Assembly: GCF_030824335.1 (NCBI RefSeq)
Contig: NZ_JAVBXX010000011.1
Location: 1-64,000, forward strand
Source: Azonexus sp.
GTDB lineage: Bacteria; Pseudomonadota; Gammaproteobacteria; Burkholderiales; Rhodocyclaceae
Reading direction: 5' to 3'
Length of the DNA stretch: 64,000 nucleotides
Part shown: piece after piece, positions 16,850 through 26,205 of the stretch
Layout: each line of letters opens with the position of its first letter
Position numbering within the stretch: position 1 is the stretch's first letter
Notes under the pieces: generated by a model
What the model saw: only the letters and a program-made list of their open reading frames with translations
What the model was told of the DNA's origin: nothing
The model's database searches: none
Program-made: the position numbers and the translations under genes

Positions 16850-18462
16850 GCGACTGGCTGCACCACCTCACCCTGCTACCTATCCTGCTGCCGATGTTGA
16901 CCGGCACCTTGCTGCTGCTGTCGAGCGACAGCCGGCACGCGCCGCGCATCGCGCTGTCGCTGTTCGCCGTACTGCTTCAGCTGGCCGTCGCGCTGGCGCT
17001 GCTGGCCCAGGCTGACGGCCTGCTAAGCAGCCCGTGGCCGACCTCGATTGGCGTCTACGCGCTGGGCGGCTGGGCGGCGCCGTTCGGCATCGTCCTCGTC
17101 GTCGACCGGCTGGCGGCAGCGATGCTGCTGCTGACGGCGACCCTCGGCCTGGCTGCGCTGGTCTATTCGATTGCCCGCTGGGAGAAGGCCGGCGTCCATT
17201 ACCTGCCGCTTTTCCAGTTCCTGCTGATGGGGCTCAACGGCACCTTCCTGACCGGTGACCTGTTCAACCTCTTCGTCTTCTTCGAGGTCATGCTCGCCGC
17301 TTCCTACGGGCTGGCGCTGCACGGCTCGGGCGGGCCGCGGGTACGCGCCGGGCTGCATTATGTTGCGGTCAACCTGCTCGCCTCGCTGTTTTTCCTGATC
17401 GCTGCGGCGCTGATCTACGGTGTCACCGGCACCCTCAACCTGGCCGAACTGCCGCAGCGCGTCGCCGCGCTGAACATCGGCGACCGCCAGTTGTTCGACG
17501 TCGCCGCGGCGATCCTCGGCGTCGTCTTCCTGGTCAAGGCCGGCGCCTGGCCGCTCAACTTCTGGCTGCCCGCCGCCTACGGCAACACCGTGCCGCCGGT
17601 CGGTGCGATCTTCGCGATCCTGACCAAAGTCGGCGTCTATGCACTGCTGCGCATCGGTGTGCTGCTCCAGGAAAGCGGCGTCGCCCCGGCGCCCTTCGGC
17701 GGCACCTGGCTGTTCTACTGTGGGTTGATCACGATGGCCATCGGCACCCTCGGCGTGCTCGGCGCGCAGAAGCTCGACCGCCTGGCTGCCTTCCTTGTCG
17801 TCGTCTCCTCGGGCACGCTACTCACCGCCTTCGGCTTCACCGGCACGCTGCTCACCGGCCCGGCGATCTACTACCTGATCAGCTCGGTGCTCGGCAGCGG
17901 CGCCTTCTTCATGCTGGTCGAGATGGCCGAACGCAACCGCCAGCAAGGCGCCGACCTGCTGGCGATCAGCTTCGAGGCCTTCGGCATGGAACAGCGCCAC
18001 GATTCCGAGCACCCCGACGAAATGGTCGGCGTCGCGATTCCCGCGGCGATGGCCTTCCTCGGCCTGTCCTTCGTTTCCTGCGTGCTGCTGCTCACCGGCC
18101 TGCCGCCCTTCTCCGGCTTCGTCGGCAAGTTCGCCCTGCTCGGTGCCTCGCTCGCCTCGCTGCCGCATGCGCCACTGCTGCATGTCGGGCTGTTCATCGT
18201 CGGCCTGCTGCTGTCCGGGTTGGCCGGTTTGATCGCGCTGTCGCGCCTGGGCATCCGGGTGTTCTGGGACATGCAGCGCCAGTCGCCGCACCTGCAGTGG
18301 CTGGAAGCCGGCCCGGTCGCCGCGCTGCTCGTTGTCTGCCTGTGGCTGGCGCTACTGCCGGAAGCGGCGATGGCCTATTGTGCTGCTGCATCGCAGTCAC
18401 TCTATGACATCAGCGCCTACATCCACTCTGTCGTGCCGCTGCCGCCGGAGGTCACGCCATGA
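16846..18462 (+). CDS. mrpD: Mrp antiporter subunit D
   Basis: This 538-residue subunit is homologous to NuoM/NuoN and carries the second antiporter-type channel. About 14 transmembrane helices are apparent. The signature GDLFNLFVFFEVMLAASYGL, the proton-path Lys in FLVKAGAWPLNFWLPAAYG and the helix with LTGLPPFSGFVGKFALL are visible. It starts in an ATGA overlap with mrpC. A hydrophilic insertion near residues 365-390 (FEAFGMEQRHDSEHPDE) is common in proteobacterial MrpD. Confidence 0.94.
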   Translation: MSDWLHHLTLLPILLPMLTGTLLLLSSDSRHAPRIALSLFAVLLQLAVALALLAQADGLLSSPWPTSIGVYALGGWAAPFGIVLVVDRLAAAMLLLTATLGLAALVYSIARWEKAGVHYLPLFQFLLMGLNGTFLTGDLFNLFVFFEVMLAASYGLALHGSGGPRVRAGLHYVAVNLLASLFFLIAAALIYGVTGTLNLAELPQRVAALNIGDRQLFDVAAAILGVVFLVKAGAWPLNFWLPAAYGNTVPPVGAIFAILTKVGVYALLRIGVLLQESGVAPAPFGGTWLFYCGLITMAIGTLGVLGAQKLDRLAAFLVVVSSGTLLTAFGFTGTLLTGPAIYYLISSVLGSGAFFMLVEMAERNRQQGADLLAISFEAFGMEQRHDSEHPDEMVGVAIPAAMAFLGLSFVSCVLLLTGLPPFSGFVGKFALLGASLASLPHAPLLHVGLFIVGLLLSGLAGLIALSRLGIRVFWDMQRQSPHLQWLEAGPVAALLVVCLWLALLPEAAMAYCAAASQSLYDISAYIHSVVPLPPEVTP

Positions 18463-18944
18463 CGCTCACCCACCGCCCACTGCTCGAAGGCCTGCTGCTG
18501 GCCATGTGGCTGATCGTCAATGAGTCGCTGGCGCTGCATCACTGGCTGCTCGGCATCGCCTTCGCGCTCGGTATCGCTGCGCTGATGCGCGCGCTGCGCC
18601 CGAAAATCGCCCATCCGCGCCGGTTGCTGGTCGCGCTACAGCTATCCTGGCACGTCCTGTGCGATGTTGTCCGCTCGAATCTGGCGGTCGGCCGGATCAT
18701 CCTCGGCACACTGCATCAGCAGCCGAAGATCGGCTTCATGAAAATTCCGCTTGAGCTGCGCGACCCGCATGGCCTCGCCGCGCTATCAGTGATCATCACT
18801 GCAACACCCGGCACCGTCTGGGCCGGCCACGATCCGGCAAACAACGTGCTGACGCTGCACGTGCTCGATCTGCAGGACGAAGCCGCCTGGCTGCATACCA
18901 TCAAGCAACGCTACGAACGCCCTCTGATGGAGATCTTCGAATGA
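18459..18944 (+). CDS. mrpE: Mrp antiporter subunit E
   Basis: The product has 161 residues. Two N-terminal helices are followed by a cytoplasmic domain with ELRDPHGLAALSVIITATPGTVW, the pattern of MrpE/MnhE. MrpE has no complex I homologue and is needed for antiporter assembly and activity in Bacillus. It overlaps mrpD by 4 bp. Confidence 0.93.
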   Translation: MTLTHRPLLEGLLLAMWLIVNESLALHHWLLGIAFALGIAALMRALRPKIAHPRRLLVALQLSWHVLCDVVRSNLAVGRIILGTLHQQPKIGFMKIPLELRDPHGLAALSVIITATPGTVWAGHDPANNVLTLHVLDLQDEAAWLHTIKQRYERPLMEIFE

Positions 18945-19222
18945 ACGCCATGCTCGACTGGGCGCTACATTTCGCCCTCGCCTGCTTCGCCAGCGCGATG
19001 CTCTGCGCCATGATCCGACTGCTGCGCGGGCCATCGGCGCAGGATCGCATCCTGGCGCTCGACACGCTGTACATCAACGGCATGCTGACCATCCTGACGC
19101 TCGGTATCAAGCTCGGCTCGGCGATCTATTTCGACATCGCGCTGCTGGTCGCGTTGTTCGGCTTCGTCGGTTCGGCGGCGATGGCCAAATTCCTGTTGCG
19201 CGGCGAGGTCATCGAACCATGA
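18941..19222 (+). CDS. mrpF: Mrp antiporter subunit F
   Basis: This 93-residue protein has three predicted helices. The motif RLLRGPSAQDRILALDTLY matches MrpF/MnhF/PhaF. It overlaps mrpE by 4 bp and mrpG by 4 bp. In the known Mrp structures this subunit lies in the membrane domain near MrpA and MrpG. Confidence 0.93.
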   Translation: MNAMLDWALHFALACFASAMLCAMIRLLRGPSAQDRILALDTLYINGMLTILTLGIKLGSAIYFDIALLVALFGFVGSAAMAKFLLRGEVIEP

Positions 19223-19557
19223 ACGGCGCCGAACTCTCACCCTGGATCGCCCTGCCCGCGGCCGCGCTGCTGGTTGCCGGTGGCCTGCTGGCACTGGTTG
19301 GTTCGCTCGGCCTGCTGCGCCTGAATCACTTCTACGCCCGCATCCACGCACCGACCATGGGCAACACGCTGGGCGCCGGCTGCGTGCTGCTCGCCTCGAT
19401 GCTGACCTCGTCCGCGCTCGCCGGACGACCGGTGATCCACGAACTTTTGATCACCGTCTTCCTGTTGCTGACCTCGCCGGTGACGACGATGCTGCTGATG
19501 CGCGCCGCCGTGTTCCGCAACGAAAGCGGCCGCGACCGCCAAGGAGATACGCCATGA
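19219..19557 (+). CDS. mrpG: Mrp antiporter subunit G
   Basis: This 112-residue protein has three helices. The family pattern GSLGLLRLNHFYARIHAPTMG and LLLTSPVTTMLLMRAA is complete. It is the final antiporter subunit and overlaps by 4 bp the universal stress protein gene, which places that gene in the same transcript. Confidence 0.93.
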   Translation: MNGAELSPWIALPAAALLVAGGLLALVGSLGLLRLNHFYARIHAPTMGNTLGAGCVLLASMLTSSALAGRPVIHELLITVFLLLTSPVTTMLLMRAAVFRNESGRDRQGDTP

Positions 19558-20435
19558 AATACCTGCTCGCCGCCACCGACCTCTCCGCGCCCTCGCGCCA
19601 CGCAGTAGACCGCGCTTACCGGCTGGCTGCCGAACTCGGCTGTCGGCTGACGCTGGCCCACGCGGTCGCACCCGGCATGTTTGACGGCTTGCAGGCGCTG
19701 CTCGGCAGCGATGCCCCGTCGCTCGACCAATCGCTGATCGCCGACGTACAGGCGCGACTGAGCGCACTGAACAGCGACCCGCGCCACACGCACGGTGTCA
19801 ATGCCGACTGCGCCGTCCTCTCCGGCCGGCCGATCGATGCGATCACGCGTCACGCCGATGAAACCGACGCTGGCCTGCTGGTGCTCGGTGCCCGCGGCGA
19901 AGGCTTCCTGCGCCAGTTGACGCTCGGCTCGACGGCATCGCGTCTGCTGCGCAAGACCTGCCATCCGGTGCTGGTCGTCAAGCAGCCACCGCATGAAACC
20001 TACCGGCGGGCGCTAGTCACCATCGATTTCTCGCCGGCTTCGCTGGCCGCGCTGCGCCTGGTCCGCCAACTGGCCCCGACTGCAACGCTGGTTCTGCTGC
20101 ACGCAGTCGAGATCCCGTTCGAAGGCAAGATGCAGTACGCCAACGTCGATCCGGCGATCATCCAGCAATACCGAATCCAGGCCCAACTCGACGGCATGCA
20201 GAAACTGCGCGAACTGGCTCGCCGCGAAGCCTTGACCGATGCCGACACGCAACTGCTGGCGCTACACGGCGATGCCCCGCGCCTGATCACCGAACAGGAA
20301 CAGGAGCAGGATTGCGACCTGATCGTCGTCGGCAAGCGTGGCCTCCATTTCGTCGAAGAACTGCTGCTCGGAAGCACCACCCTGCATGTGCTGATGGAAG
20401 CCCAGGGCGACGTGCTGATAGCGGTCGGCGAATAG
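19554..20435 (+). CDS. Tandem universal stress protein (UspA x2)
   Basis: The 293 residues comprise two UspA domains (about 1-140 and 147-290). Each keeps the ATP-binding signature G-2x-G-9x-G(S/T): GARGEGFLRQLTLGST in the first and GKRGLHFVEELLLGST in the second. The protein is therefore probably an ATP-binding cytosolic stress factor. It is translationally coupled to mrpG by an ATGA overlap. This suggests that it is made together with the antiporter, perhaps to sense energy state or to modulate pump activity; that link is inference. The TGCGGTCRAC element begins at the base after its stop codon. Confidence 0.92.
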   Translation: MKYLLAATDLSAPSRHAVDRAYRLAAELGCRLTLAHAVAPGMFDGLQALLGSDAPSLDQSLIADVQARLSALNSDPRHTHGVNADCAVLSGRPIDAITRHADETDAGLLVLGARGEGFLRQLTLGSTASRLLRKTCHPVLVVKQPPHETYRRALVTIDFSPASLAALRLVRQLAPTATLVLLHAVEIPFEGKMQYANVDPAIIQQYRIQAQLDGMQKLRELARREALTDADTQLLALHGDAPRLITEQEQEQDCDLIVVGKRGLHFVEELLLGSTTLHVLMEAQGDVLIAVGE

Positions 20436-20466
20436 TGCGGTCGACCGCCATTTTGGGCAAAAATTT
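20436..20466 (+). repeat. TGCGGTCRAC element abutting the usp stop codon
   Basis: The exact core TGCGGTCGAC (20436-20445) starts directly after TAG. TTTT (20451-20454) and AAAAATTT (20459-20466) follow. This is one of the clearest copies. Confidence 0.7.
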
Positions 20467-20541
20467 ACCTATTCAATATCTATTACTAAAGTAACATTAT
20501 TGTAAAAATTCACTAACTAGCCCCTTGCACGGAGTACTACG

Positions 20542-22197
20542 ATGCGCCTTCAAATCAAGCACAAGCTCTTGCTTCTCGTCGCCATCGCAGTATTGGCACT
20601 CATCGGCATCGGAGTTTTCTCGCTAATTCAGGCAGCCAAGCTGCACGAAGAGCTCGAACAATCGCTCACCCGCAGTTCGACGATGATCGAAGCGATCGAC
20701 GGCGCACGCAGCGCGCAGGTCAGTTTCAAGATCATGGTGCAGGAATGGAAGAACACGCTGCTCCGCGGCAAAGACCCGGAAGCCTACGCCAAGCACCTGA
20801 AGAGCTTCGACGATGAAGCCGGCAAGGTACGCGAGCAACTCACCCGGGTCGGCCAGACCGCCGCCCGACTTGGCGGTAACGTCAGTGAGCGCTTGAAGCT
20901 AACTCAGGTGACCGCCACCTTCGACCAACTCGCCCCCCGTTATCACGAAGCCATCCGCCAGTTCGACCGCAACGCCGCCGAACCCGCCGCAACCGTAGAC
21001 AAGCTGGTGCGCGGCATCGACCGGGCGCCGACCCAGGTCATTGACGATCTGGTCAGCGAAATGCAGAAAATATCCGGGGAACAGCAGGCCAGCGACCGTC
21101 AGCGCTCGGTCGAGGTCTATGCCTCGGTCAAGGTCGGCTTGAGCGTCTTCGCAATCGCCGCGCTGATCGTGTTGCTTACCTTGGCCTTGGTCTTCATCCG
21201 TTCGATCATCGGCCCACTGGCCAGCCTGGAAGCAACGATGAGCCATATTGCGACCAGCGGCGACCTGACCCAGCGCGCCACCATCGTGCACCAGGACGAA
21301 ATCGGATGCATGTCGCAGGCCTTCAACACAATGATGGAACGCCTGCAGCAGTTGATCCGCGAAATCAACACAGCCAGCGCCGAAGTTGCCACGGCTTCCG
21401 AACAACTGGCACAAACATCGGGAGCGCTGGCCGAGGTTTCAGAACACCAGGCCAACGCCATCAGCGGCAGCGCTGCTGCGGTCGAGGAACTGACGGTGGC
21501 CATCAGTTCTGTTTCCGAAACCGCCCGCGACGTCAATGAACAGTCAGAGGAAAGCGTCGCTCAAACGGCGCTGGGAACGCAAAAAGTATCACACCTGGTC
21601 GGCGAAATTCACCGCATCCAGGGCAACATCGACGAGATCGCCCGTACCGTTGCCGATTTTGTGCACAGCACCCAGGCGATCACCGACATGACCCGCGAGG
21701 TCAGAGACATTGCCGACCAGACCAACCTGCTGGCCCTCAATGCAGCAATCGAGGCGGCCCGGGCTGGCGAAGCTGGACGGGGATTTGCCGTTGTCGCCGA
21801 CGAGGTGCGCAAGCTGGCCGAAAAATCGGGCAAATCTGCCGTCGAGATCGATCAGCGTACGCGAGCAATCATGGAGCAGTCGTCGGCCGTACAATCGGCA
21901 ATCGCCGCCGGTGAGGCATCAATCCGGGCAAGCAATGCGCTGGCCGGCGAAGTCGAGGAGGTCCTCCTGGGCTCCAGCCAGGTTGTCGAACGCTCGCGCA
22001 GTGGCGTCAATGAAATCACCGATTCGGTCGCCGAACAAAAGATCGCATCGACCGAAATCGCCCAGAGCATGGAGCGTATCTCGAACATGGTCGAGGAAAA
22101 TAATGCTTCGACGCAGAGCATCCGCCAGTCGACTGGCGATCTGCACCGGCTGTCGGAACGCCTGAGCGGACTTGTTGCCGGCTTCCGGGTCGCCTGA
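20542..22197 (+). CDS. Methyl-accepting chemotaxis protein
   Basis: This 551-residue receptor has TM1 at about residues 11-31, a periplasmic helical domain (32-193), TM2 (about 194-216), a HAMP domain (about 217-270) and a signalling domain whose tip ([21 protein letters not shown]) starts at residue 390. The periplasmic part contains [15 protein letters not shown] and SDDEAGK-like helical heptads resembling the small four-helix-bundle sensors seen in many energy/osmotic receptors. GGAG lies upstream of the ATG. There is no CheR-binding pentapeptide. It is monocistronic between the mrp-usp operon and cysD; ligand unknown. Confidence 0.93.
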   Translation: MRLQIKHKLLLLVAIAVLALIGIGVFSLIQAAKLHEELEQSLTRSSTMIEAIDGARSAQVSFKIMVQEWKNTLLRGKDPEAYAKHLKSFDDEAGKVREQLTRVGQTAARLGGNVSERLKLTQVTATFDQLAPRYHEAIRQFDRNAAEPAATVDKLVRGIDRAPTQVIDDLVSEMQKISGEQQASDRQRSVEVYASVKVGLSVFAIAALIVLLTLALVFIRSIIGPLASLEATMSHIATSGDLTQRATIVHQDEIGCMSQAFNTMMERLQQLIREINTASAEVATASEQLAQTSGALAEVSEHQANAISGSAAAVEELTVAISSVSETARDVNEQSEESVAQTALGTQKVSHLVGEIHRIQGNIDEIARTVADFVHSTQAITDMTREVRDIADQTNLLALNAAIEAARAGEAGRGFAVVADEVRKLAEKSGKSAVEIDQRTRAIMEQSSAVQSAIAAGEASIRASNALAGEVEEVLLGSSQVVERSRSGVNEITDSVAEQKIASTEIAQSMERISNMVEENNASTQSIRQSTGDLHRLSERLSGLVAGFRVA

Positions 22198-22237
22198 CAC
22201 AGACCCATCGCCTGCGGCCGGCCACCCCGAGGGCCAG

Positions 22238-22265
22238 CATGATCCGGGCACAGCCCGTGATCATG
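22238..22265. repeat. Hairpin after the chemoreceptor gene
   Basis: CATGATC-CGGGC (22238-22249) pairs with GCCCG-GATCATG (22253-22265), a 12-bp stem with one bulged T and a 3-base loop. There is no following T-run, so it is not a classical intrinsic terminator. It could still act as an RNA-stabilising 3' structure. Confidence 0.5.
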
Positions 22266-22430
22266 CGCCGAACGCATCGCCACATCACGCCAGCCCGACA
22301 TGCTGCGCCCGCACCTCATTTATGCAAAAAACGCATAACAAGATGCATACATGTTCTTAATTGAATATTAAGCCCTTGCTACAATGCCGCCTATTCGAAA
22401 CTTTCGCCCTTCCTTGTGGATTCCCCAGCA

Positions 22431-23369
22431 ATGAATCAACGTACCACCCACAGCACACTCTCCCACCTCGACTGGCTGGAAGCCGAAGCCATCCACATCA
22501 TGCGCGAAGTGGCCGGCCAGTGTTCCAATCCAGTGCTGCTTTTCTCCGGCGGCAAAGACTCGATCTGCATGCTGCGCCTGGCCGAAAAAGCCTTCCGCCC
22601 GGGCAAGTTCCCCTTCCCGCTGATGCACATCGACACCGGCCACAACTACAAGGAAGTCGTCGCCTTCCGCGACAAGCGTGCCGCTGAACTGGGTGAGCGC
22701 CTGATCGTCCGCTCGGTGGAAGACTCGATGCAGCGCGGCACCGTCGTGCTCAAGCACGAAGGCGAATCGCGCAACAAGCACCAGTCGGTGACGCTGCTCG
22801 AAGCCATCGAGGAATTCGGCTTCGACGCCTGCATCGGCGGCGCACGTCGCGACGAGGAAAAGGCCCGCGCCAAGGAACGCATCTTCAGTTTCCGCGACGA
22901 ATTCGGCCAGTGGGACCCGAAGAACCAGCGCCCGGAACTGTGGAGCCTGTACAACGCCCGCAGCCACAAAGGCGAGAACATCCGTGCCTTCCCGATCTCG
23001 AACTGGACGGAAATGGACGTCTGGCAATACATCGAGCGTGAAAAACTCGAACTGCCGTCGATCTACTTCGCCCACACCCGCCCGGTGGTCATGCGCCAGG
23101 GCGCCATCGTGCCGGTCAATGTGCCGCTGGTCTCCGGCGAACTGACCAATACTGTCAAGCCGGGTGAAGAAATCATCAACCTGCAGGTGCGTTTCCGCAC
23201 GGTGGGCGATATTTCCTGCACCGCACCGGTCGAATCCGATGCCGACACGGTCGAAAAAATCGTGCTGGAAACCGCCACCACCACCATCACCGAGCGCGGC
23301 GCTACCCGTCTGGACGACCAGACCAGCGAAGCCTCGATGGAACAACGCAAGAAGGAAGGCTACTTCTAA
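22431..23369 (+). CDS. cysD: Sulfate adenylyltransferase subunit 2
   Basis: CysD catalyses formation of adenosine 5'-phosphosulfate from ATP and sulfate, driven by GTP hydrolysis on CysN. The 312-residue product has the PP-loop motif LLFSGGKDSICML, and the sequences MHIDTGHNYKEVVAFRD, GGARRDEEKARAKERIFSFRD and WTEMDVWQYIEREKLELPSIYFAH are diagnostic. The ATG at 22431 is preferred over an in-frame GTG at 22416. It is first gene of cysD-cysN, with no cysG, cysH or cysC adjacent. The 230-bp AT-rich leader has a TTATGC..GCATAA inverted repeat (22320-22338) that could be a regulator site. Confidence 0.95.
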   Translation: MNQRTTHSTLSHLDWLEAEAIHIMREVAGQCSNPVLLFSGGKDSICMLRLAEKAFRPGKFPFPLMHIDTGHNYKEVVAFRDKRAAELGERLIVRSVEDSMQRGTVVLKHEGESRNKHQSVTLLEAIEEFGFDACIGGARRDEEKARAKERIFSFRDEFGQWDPKNQRPELWSLYNARSHKGENIRAFPISNWTEMDVWQYIEREKLELPSIYFAHTRPVVMRQGAIVPVNVPLVSGELTNTVKPGEEIINLQVRFRTVGDISCTAPVESDADTVEKIVLETATTTITERGATRLDDQTSEASMEQRKKEGYF

Positions 23370-23519
23370 AGCCGCCACGGACTGTCCAGCCGCCGGGCAG
23401 GATGTTCGCGGCGCCGGCGAGGACTGTCTGAGCGACCAAAGGGAGCGAGTTCCGCAGCCGGCAGAGTGAATATCCCGACCGGCGGCCTGCGCCACACGAA
23501 AATCAAGGATTACCCAAAC

Positions 23520-24800
23520 ATGACCAAACAAATCGAACGAGTTTACGAAGATCACGGCCTGCTCCGCTTCCTGACCTGCGGCAGCGTCGACGACGGCAAG
23601 AGCACGCTGATCGGCCGCCTGCTGTTCGACACCAAGACCATCCTCGCCGACACCCTGTCGGCCATCGCCAAGACCTCGGAAAAGCGCGGCCTCGGCGCCG
23701 TCGACCTGTCGCTGCTCACCGACGGCCTGCAAGCCGAGCGCGAACAAGGCATCACCATCGACGTCGCCTACCGCTACTTCTCGACCGGCACGCGCAAGTA
23801 CATCATCGCCGACGCACCGGGCCACGAGCAGTACACGCGCAACATGGTCACCGCCGCATCCACCGCCAACCTGGCGATCATCCTGATCGATGCGCGCAAA
23901 GGCATCCTGACCCAGACCCGGCGTCACTCGAAACTCGCTTCGCTGGTCGGCATCCCGCACCTGCTGGTGGCGATCAACAAGATGGACCTGGTCGATTACT
24001 CGCAGGAAACCTACGAGAAGATCAAGGCCGACTACCTCGAATTCGCCGCCAAGCTGGGTATTGAAGATGTGCGCTTCATTCCGCTGTCGGCGCTGAATGG
24101 CGACATGATCGTCGACCGTGGCGACAGCCTGAACTGGTACGACGGCCCGACCCTGCTCGAAATCCTCGAAGAAACGCCGGGCGCCCACACCGAACACACG
24201 GAGAAATTCCGCTTTCCGGTGCAATACGTCTGTCGACCGCAGGATTCCGCCAATCCGGCACTGCACGACTACCGTGGTTTCATGGGCCGCGTCGAAGCTG
24301 GCAGCCTGAAGGTTGGCGACGCCGTGACCGTTTTGCCCAACGGCCTGACGTCGACCGTAAAAGCCATCCAGATCGGTGGCGTCGATATCCAGGAAGCCGT
24401 CACCGAACAATCCGTGACCATTCTGCTGGCCGACGAAATCGACACCTCACGGGGCGACATGATCGTCAAATCCAGCGAAGTGCCGGCCGCCGTCAAACAG
24501 ATCGAAGCCACCGTCTGCTGGATGGCCGAAGCACCGATGGACCGCGCCCGCACCTACCTGATCCGCCACACGACACGCGACTCGAAAGCCAAGCTGGCCG
24601 CCATCGACCATCGTCTGGACGTCAACACGCTGGAAAAAGTCCCGGCCGAGAAGCTGGCGATGAACGACATCGCACAAGTGACCTTCAAGCTGGCCCAACC
24701 GCTATTCGCCGACCCCTACCTGGAGAACCGTGGCACCGGGGCTTTCATCATCATCGATGAAAGCAACAACAACACGGTCGGTGCGGGGATGATTCTCTGA
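23520..24800 (+). CDS. cysN: Sulfate adenylyltransferase subunit 1 (GTPase)
   Basis: The 426-residue GTPase couples GTP hydrolysis to sulfate activation with CysD. EF-Tu-like motifs are all present: P-loop GSVDDGKST, switch II DAPGHEQYTRNM, NKMD specificity loop, then two beta-barrel domains. No C-terminal APS kinase (CysC) domain is fused. The ATG at 23520 matches the family start; an in-frame GTG at 23466 would add 18 unsupported residues. The 150-bp gap after cysD contains GGACTGTC twice (about 23380 and 23421). Confidence 0.95.
   Translation: MTKQIERVYEDHGLLRFLTCGSVDDGKSTLIGRLLFDTKTILADTLSAIAKTSEKRGLGAVDLSLLTDGLQAEREQGITIDVAYRYFSTGTRKYIIADAPGHEQYTRNMVTAASTANLAIILIDARKGILTQTRRHSKLASLVGIPHLLVAINKMDLVDYSQETYEKIKADYLEFAAKLGIEDVRFIPLSALNGDMIVDRGDSLNWYDGPTLLEILEETPGAHTEHTEKFRFPVQYVCRPQDSANPALHDYRGFMGRVEAGSLKVGDAVTVLPNGLTSTVKAIQIGGVDIQEAVTEQSVTILLADEIDTSRGDMIVKSSEVPAAVKQIEATVCWMAEAPMDRARTYLIRHTTRDSKAKLAAIDHRLDVNTLEKVPAEKLAMNDIAQVTFKLAQPLFADPYLENRGTGAFIIIDESNNNTVGAGMIL
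24213..24241 (-). repeat. TGCGGTCRAC element within cysN
   Basis: The exact core TGCGGTCGAC on the minus strand (24232-24241). The AT tracts are weak (TATT at offset 6-9, GAAAG at 16-20), as expected under coding constraint. Confidence 0.45.
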
Positions 24801-24805
24801 AATAC

Positions 24806-24834
24806 TGCGGTCCACGACGCAAAACCAGTAAAAA
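24806..24834 (+). repeat. TGCGGTCRAC-family element after cysN
   Basis: Core TGCGGTCCAC (24806-24815, one mismatch) starts 6 bp after the cysN stop. AAAA (24821-24824) and AAAAA (24830-24834) follow, the second running into the terminator stem. Confidence 0.6.
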
Positions 24835-24862
24835 CGCCTCCGCAATGGAGGCGTTTTCAATT
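24830..24862 (+). terminator. Intrinsic terminator of cysDN
   Basis: The stem AAAACGCCTCC (about 24831-24841) / GGAGGCGTTTT (about 24847-24857) with a short GCAAT loop ends in T-rich sequence. The A-run/T-run symmetry makes it bidirectional, so it could also serve the convergent diguanylate cyclase gene. Confidence 0.85.
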
Positions 24863-24878
24863 TCACGCAATCGTCTTG

Positions 24879-26042
24879 CTACACAACAGCATCGCTCAAC
24901 TGCCACGACTCGATCCGGTTCCGGCCATGCTCCTTGGCGCGATACATCGCTTCATCGGCACGATGCAGCGCAAGTTCGGCAGGCTCGCCAGGCAAACACT
25001 GGGCGATGCCGATGCTGATCGTCAGCCGGATATCTCCCCGTACCCCCGCCAGGGATTGCTCGGCTACCCGGCTACGCAGTCGCTCAGCGATCAATTGCGC
25101 GTCAGTCATGCCGGCATTCGGCAGGAATGCGGCAAACTCTTCGCCGCCGATCCGGCCCAGAACATCCTCGGTGCGCAGGCACGACGAGGCGACACTGACG
25201 AAATGACACAGCACATCGTCACCTGTTCCGTGCCCGTAGGTATCGTTGATCTGCTTGAAATGATCGAGGTCGATCAGTAACACCGACAACGCAGTCTGCT
25301 GGCGACTCGACGCACTGACGGCCTTTTCCAGCAAGGTCAGGAACGAGCGCCTGTTGAACGTATTGGTCAGAGAATCGACCTCGGCAAGCCGGCGCAGTTC
25401 ACTGGTAATCGATTCGCTGACCAGCATCAAAGTGGCAAACGCCATCATGACCAGAGAAATGATCGCTTCGAGAATGAATACGGGAGGAATCGTCGCCCCC
25501 TGAACCAGATTGATGCCCCCCTCGGCCTGATAGGCATTGCCAACCCGGGCAAAAACAAAAATGGCGTGCACACTGCACGGCAAGGCAAAGAAATAACGTG
25601 CAGGAAACTGGCGAATGCTCCCCCTGGTAATGGTCATGACGCTGAGTCCGAACAGTATCCCGGTCACCAGGCTCGAAATCACAATACGCAATGCAGGATT
25701 CGGCTCAACCAGCGTGAAGAATGTGGCCATGACGACCATCACTGTGCCCGCCAAAACAGCATAAAGGAAAGGCCACGGTTTCAAACCGAGGTAACTCCTT
25801 ACGCCCATCAGCATGAGATAAGCCGTAAAGAACTGGGTGACCTGAGCCCCCAGGATCATCGCTATTTCCGGTTGGTAAGAACGCAACAGGAAATTGATGG
25901 CCGACAGAAAGGCTGCCAGATAAGCCCCGGCCCAGAACAGCTGCGCACTGACCCGACGCCCGAAATACCAGGAGGCAAGCTGGGTCAAGGCCATGATTCC
26001 CAATAGGATTGCCAGCAATATGAGAAGCGTTGGGCTATGCAC
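24879..26042 (-). CDS. Membrane-bound diguanylate cyclase
   Basis: The product makes cyclic di-GMP from two GTP. Residues 1-210 or so carry about six hydrophobic helices forming an unclassified membrane sensor. The C-terminal GGDEF domain (about 220-380) has an intact GGEEF active site and the inhibitory RxxD site (RTED) exactly five residues before it, so product feedback is expected. Start choice is uncertain: the GTG at 26042 (encoding MHSPTLLI) has GGAGA upstream and fits relatives that start just before the first helix. A TTG at 26099 would lengthen the protein from 387 to 406 residues. Confidence 0.88.
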   Translation of the reverse strand: MHSPTLLILLAILLGIMALTQLASWYFGRRVSAQLFWAGAYLAAFLSAINFLLRSYQPEIAMILGAQVTQFFTAYLMLMGVRSYLGLKPWPFLYAVLAGTVMVVMATFFTLVEPNPALRIVISSLVTGILFGLSVMTITRGSIRQFPARYFFALPCSVHAIFVFARVGNAYQAEGGINLVQGATIPPVFILEAIISLVMMAFATLMLVSESITSELRRLAEVDSLTNTFNRRSFLTLLEKAVSASSRQQTALSVLLIDLDHFKQINDTYGHGTGDDVLCHFVSVASSCLRTEDVLGRIGGEEFAAFLPNAGMTDAQLIAERLRSRVAEQSLAGVRGDIRLTISIGIAQCLPGEPAELALHRADEAMYRAKEHGRNRIESWQLSDAVV

Positions 26043-26205
26043 CTGTTTGAAGTCTCCGGGATAAGCTGATGACCGATGAGACAAGATGATACTCGCCAAG
26101 ACAGCCTCATGGCTTGATAGCGCACCTTCCCCGCAGGCAATTCAGCCAGCAATCAGCAGCGCCCCCCTTTCAGGCTGGCCGACAGCAAGCTCAACATCCG
26201 CTCAT

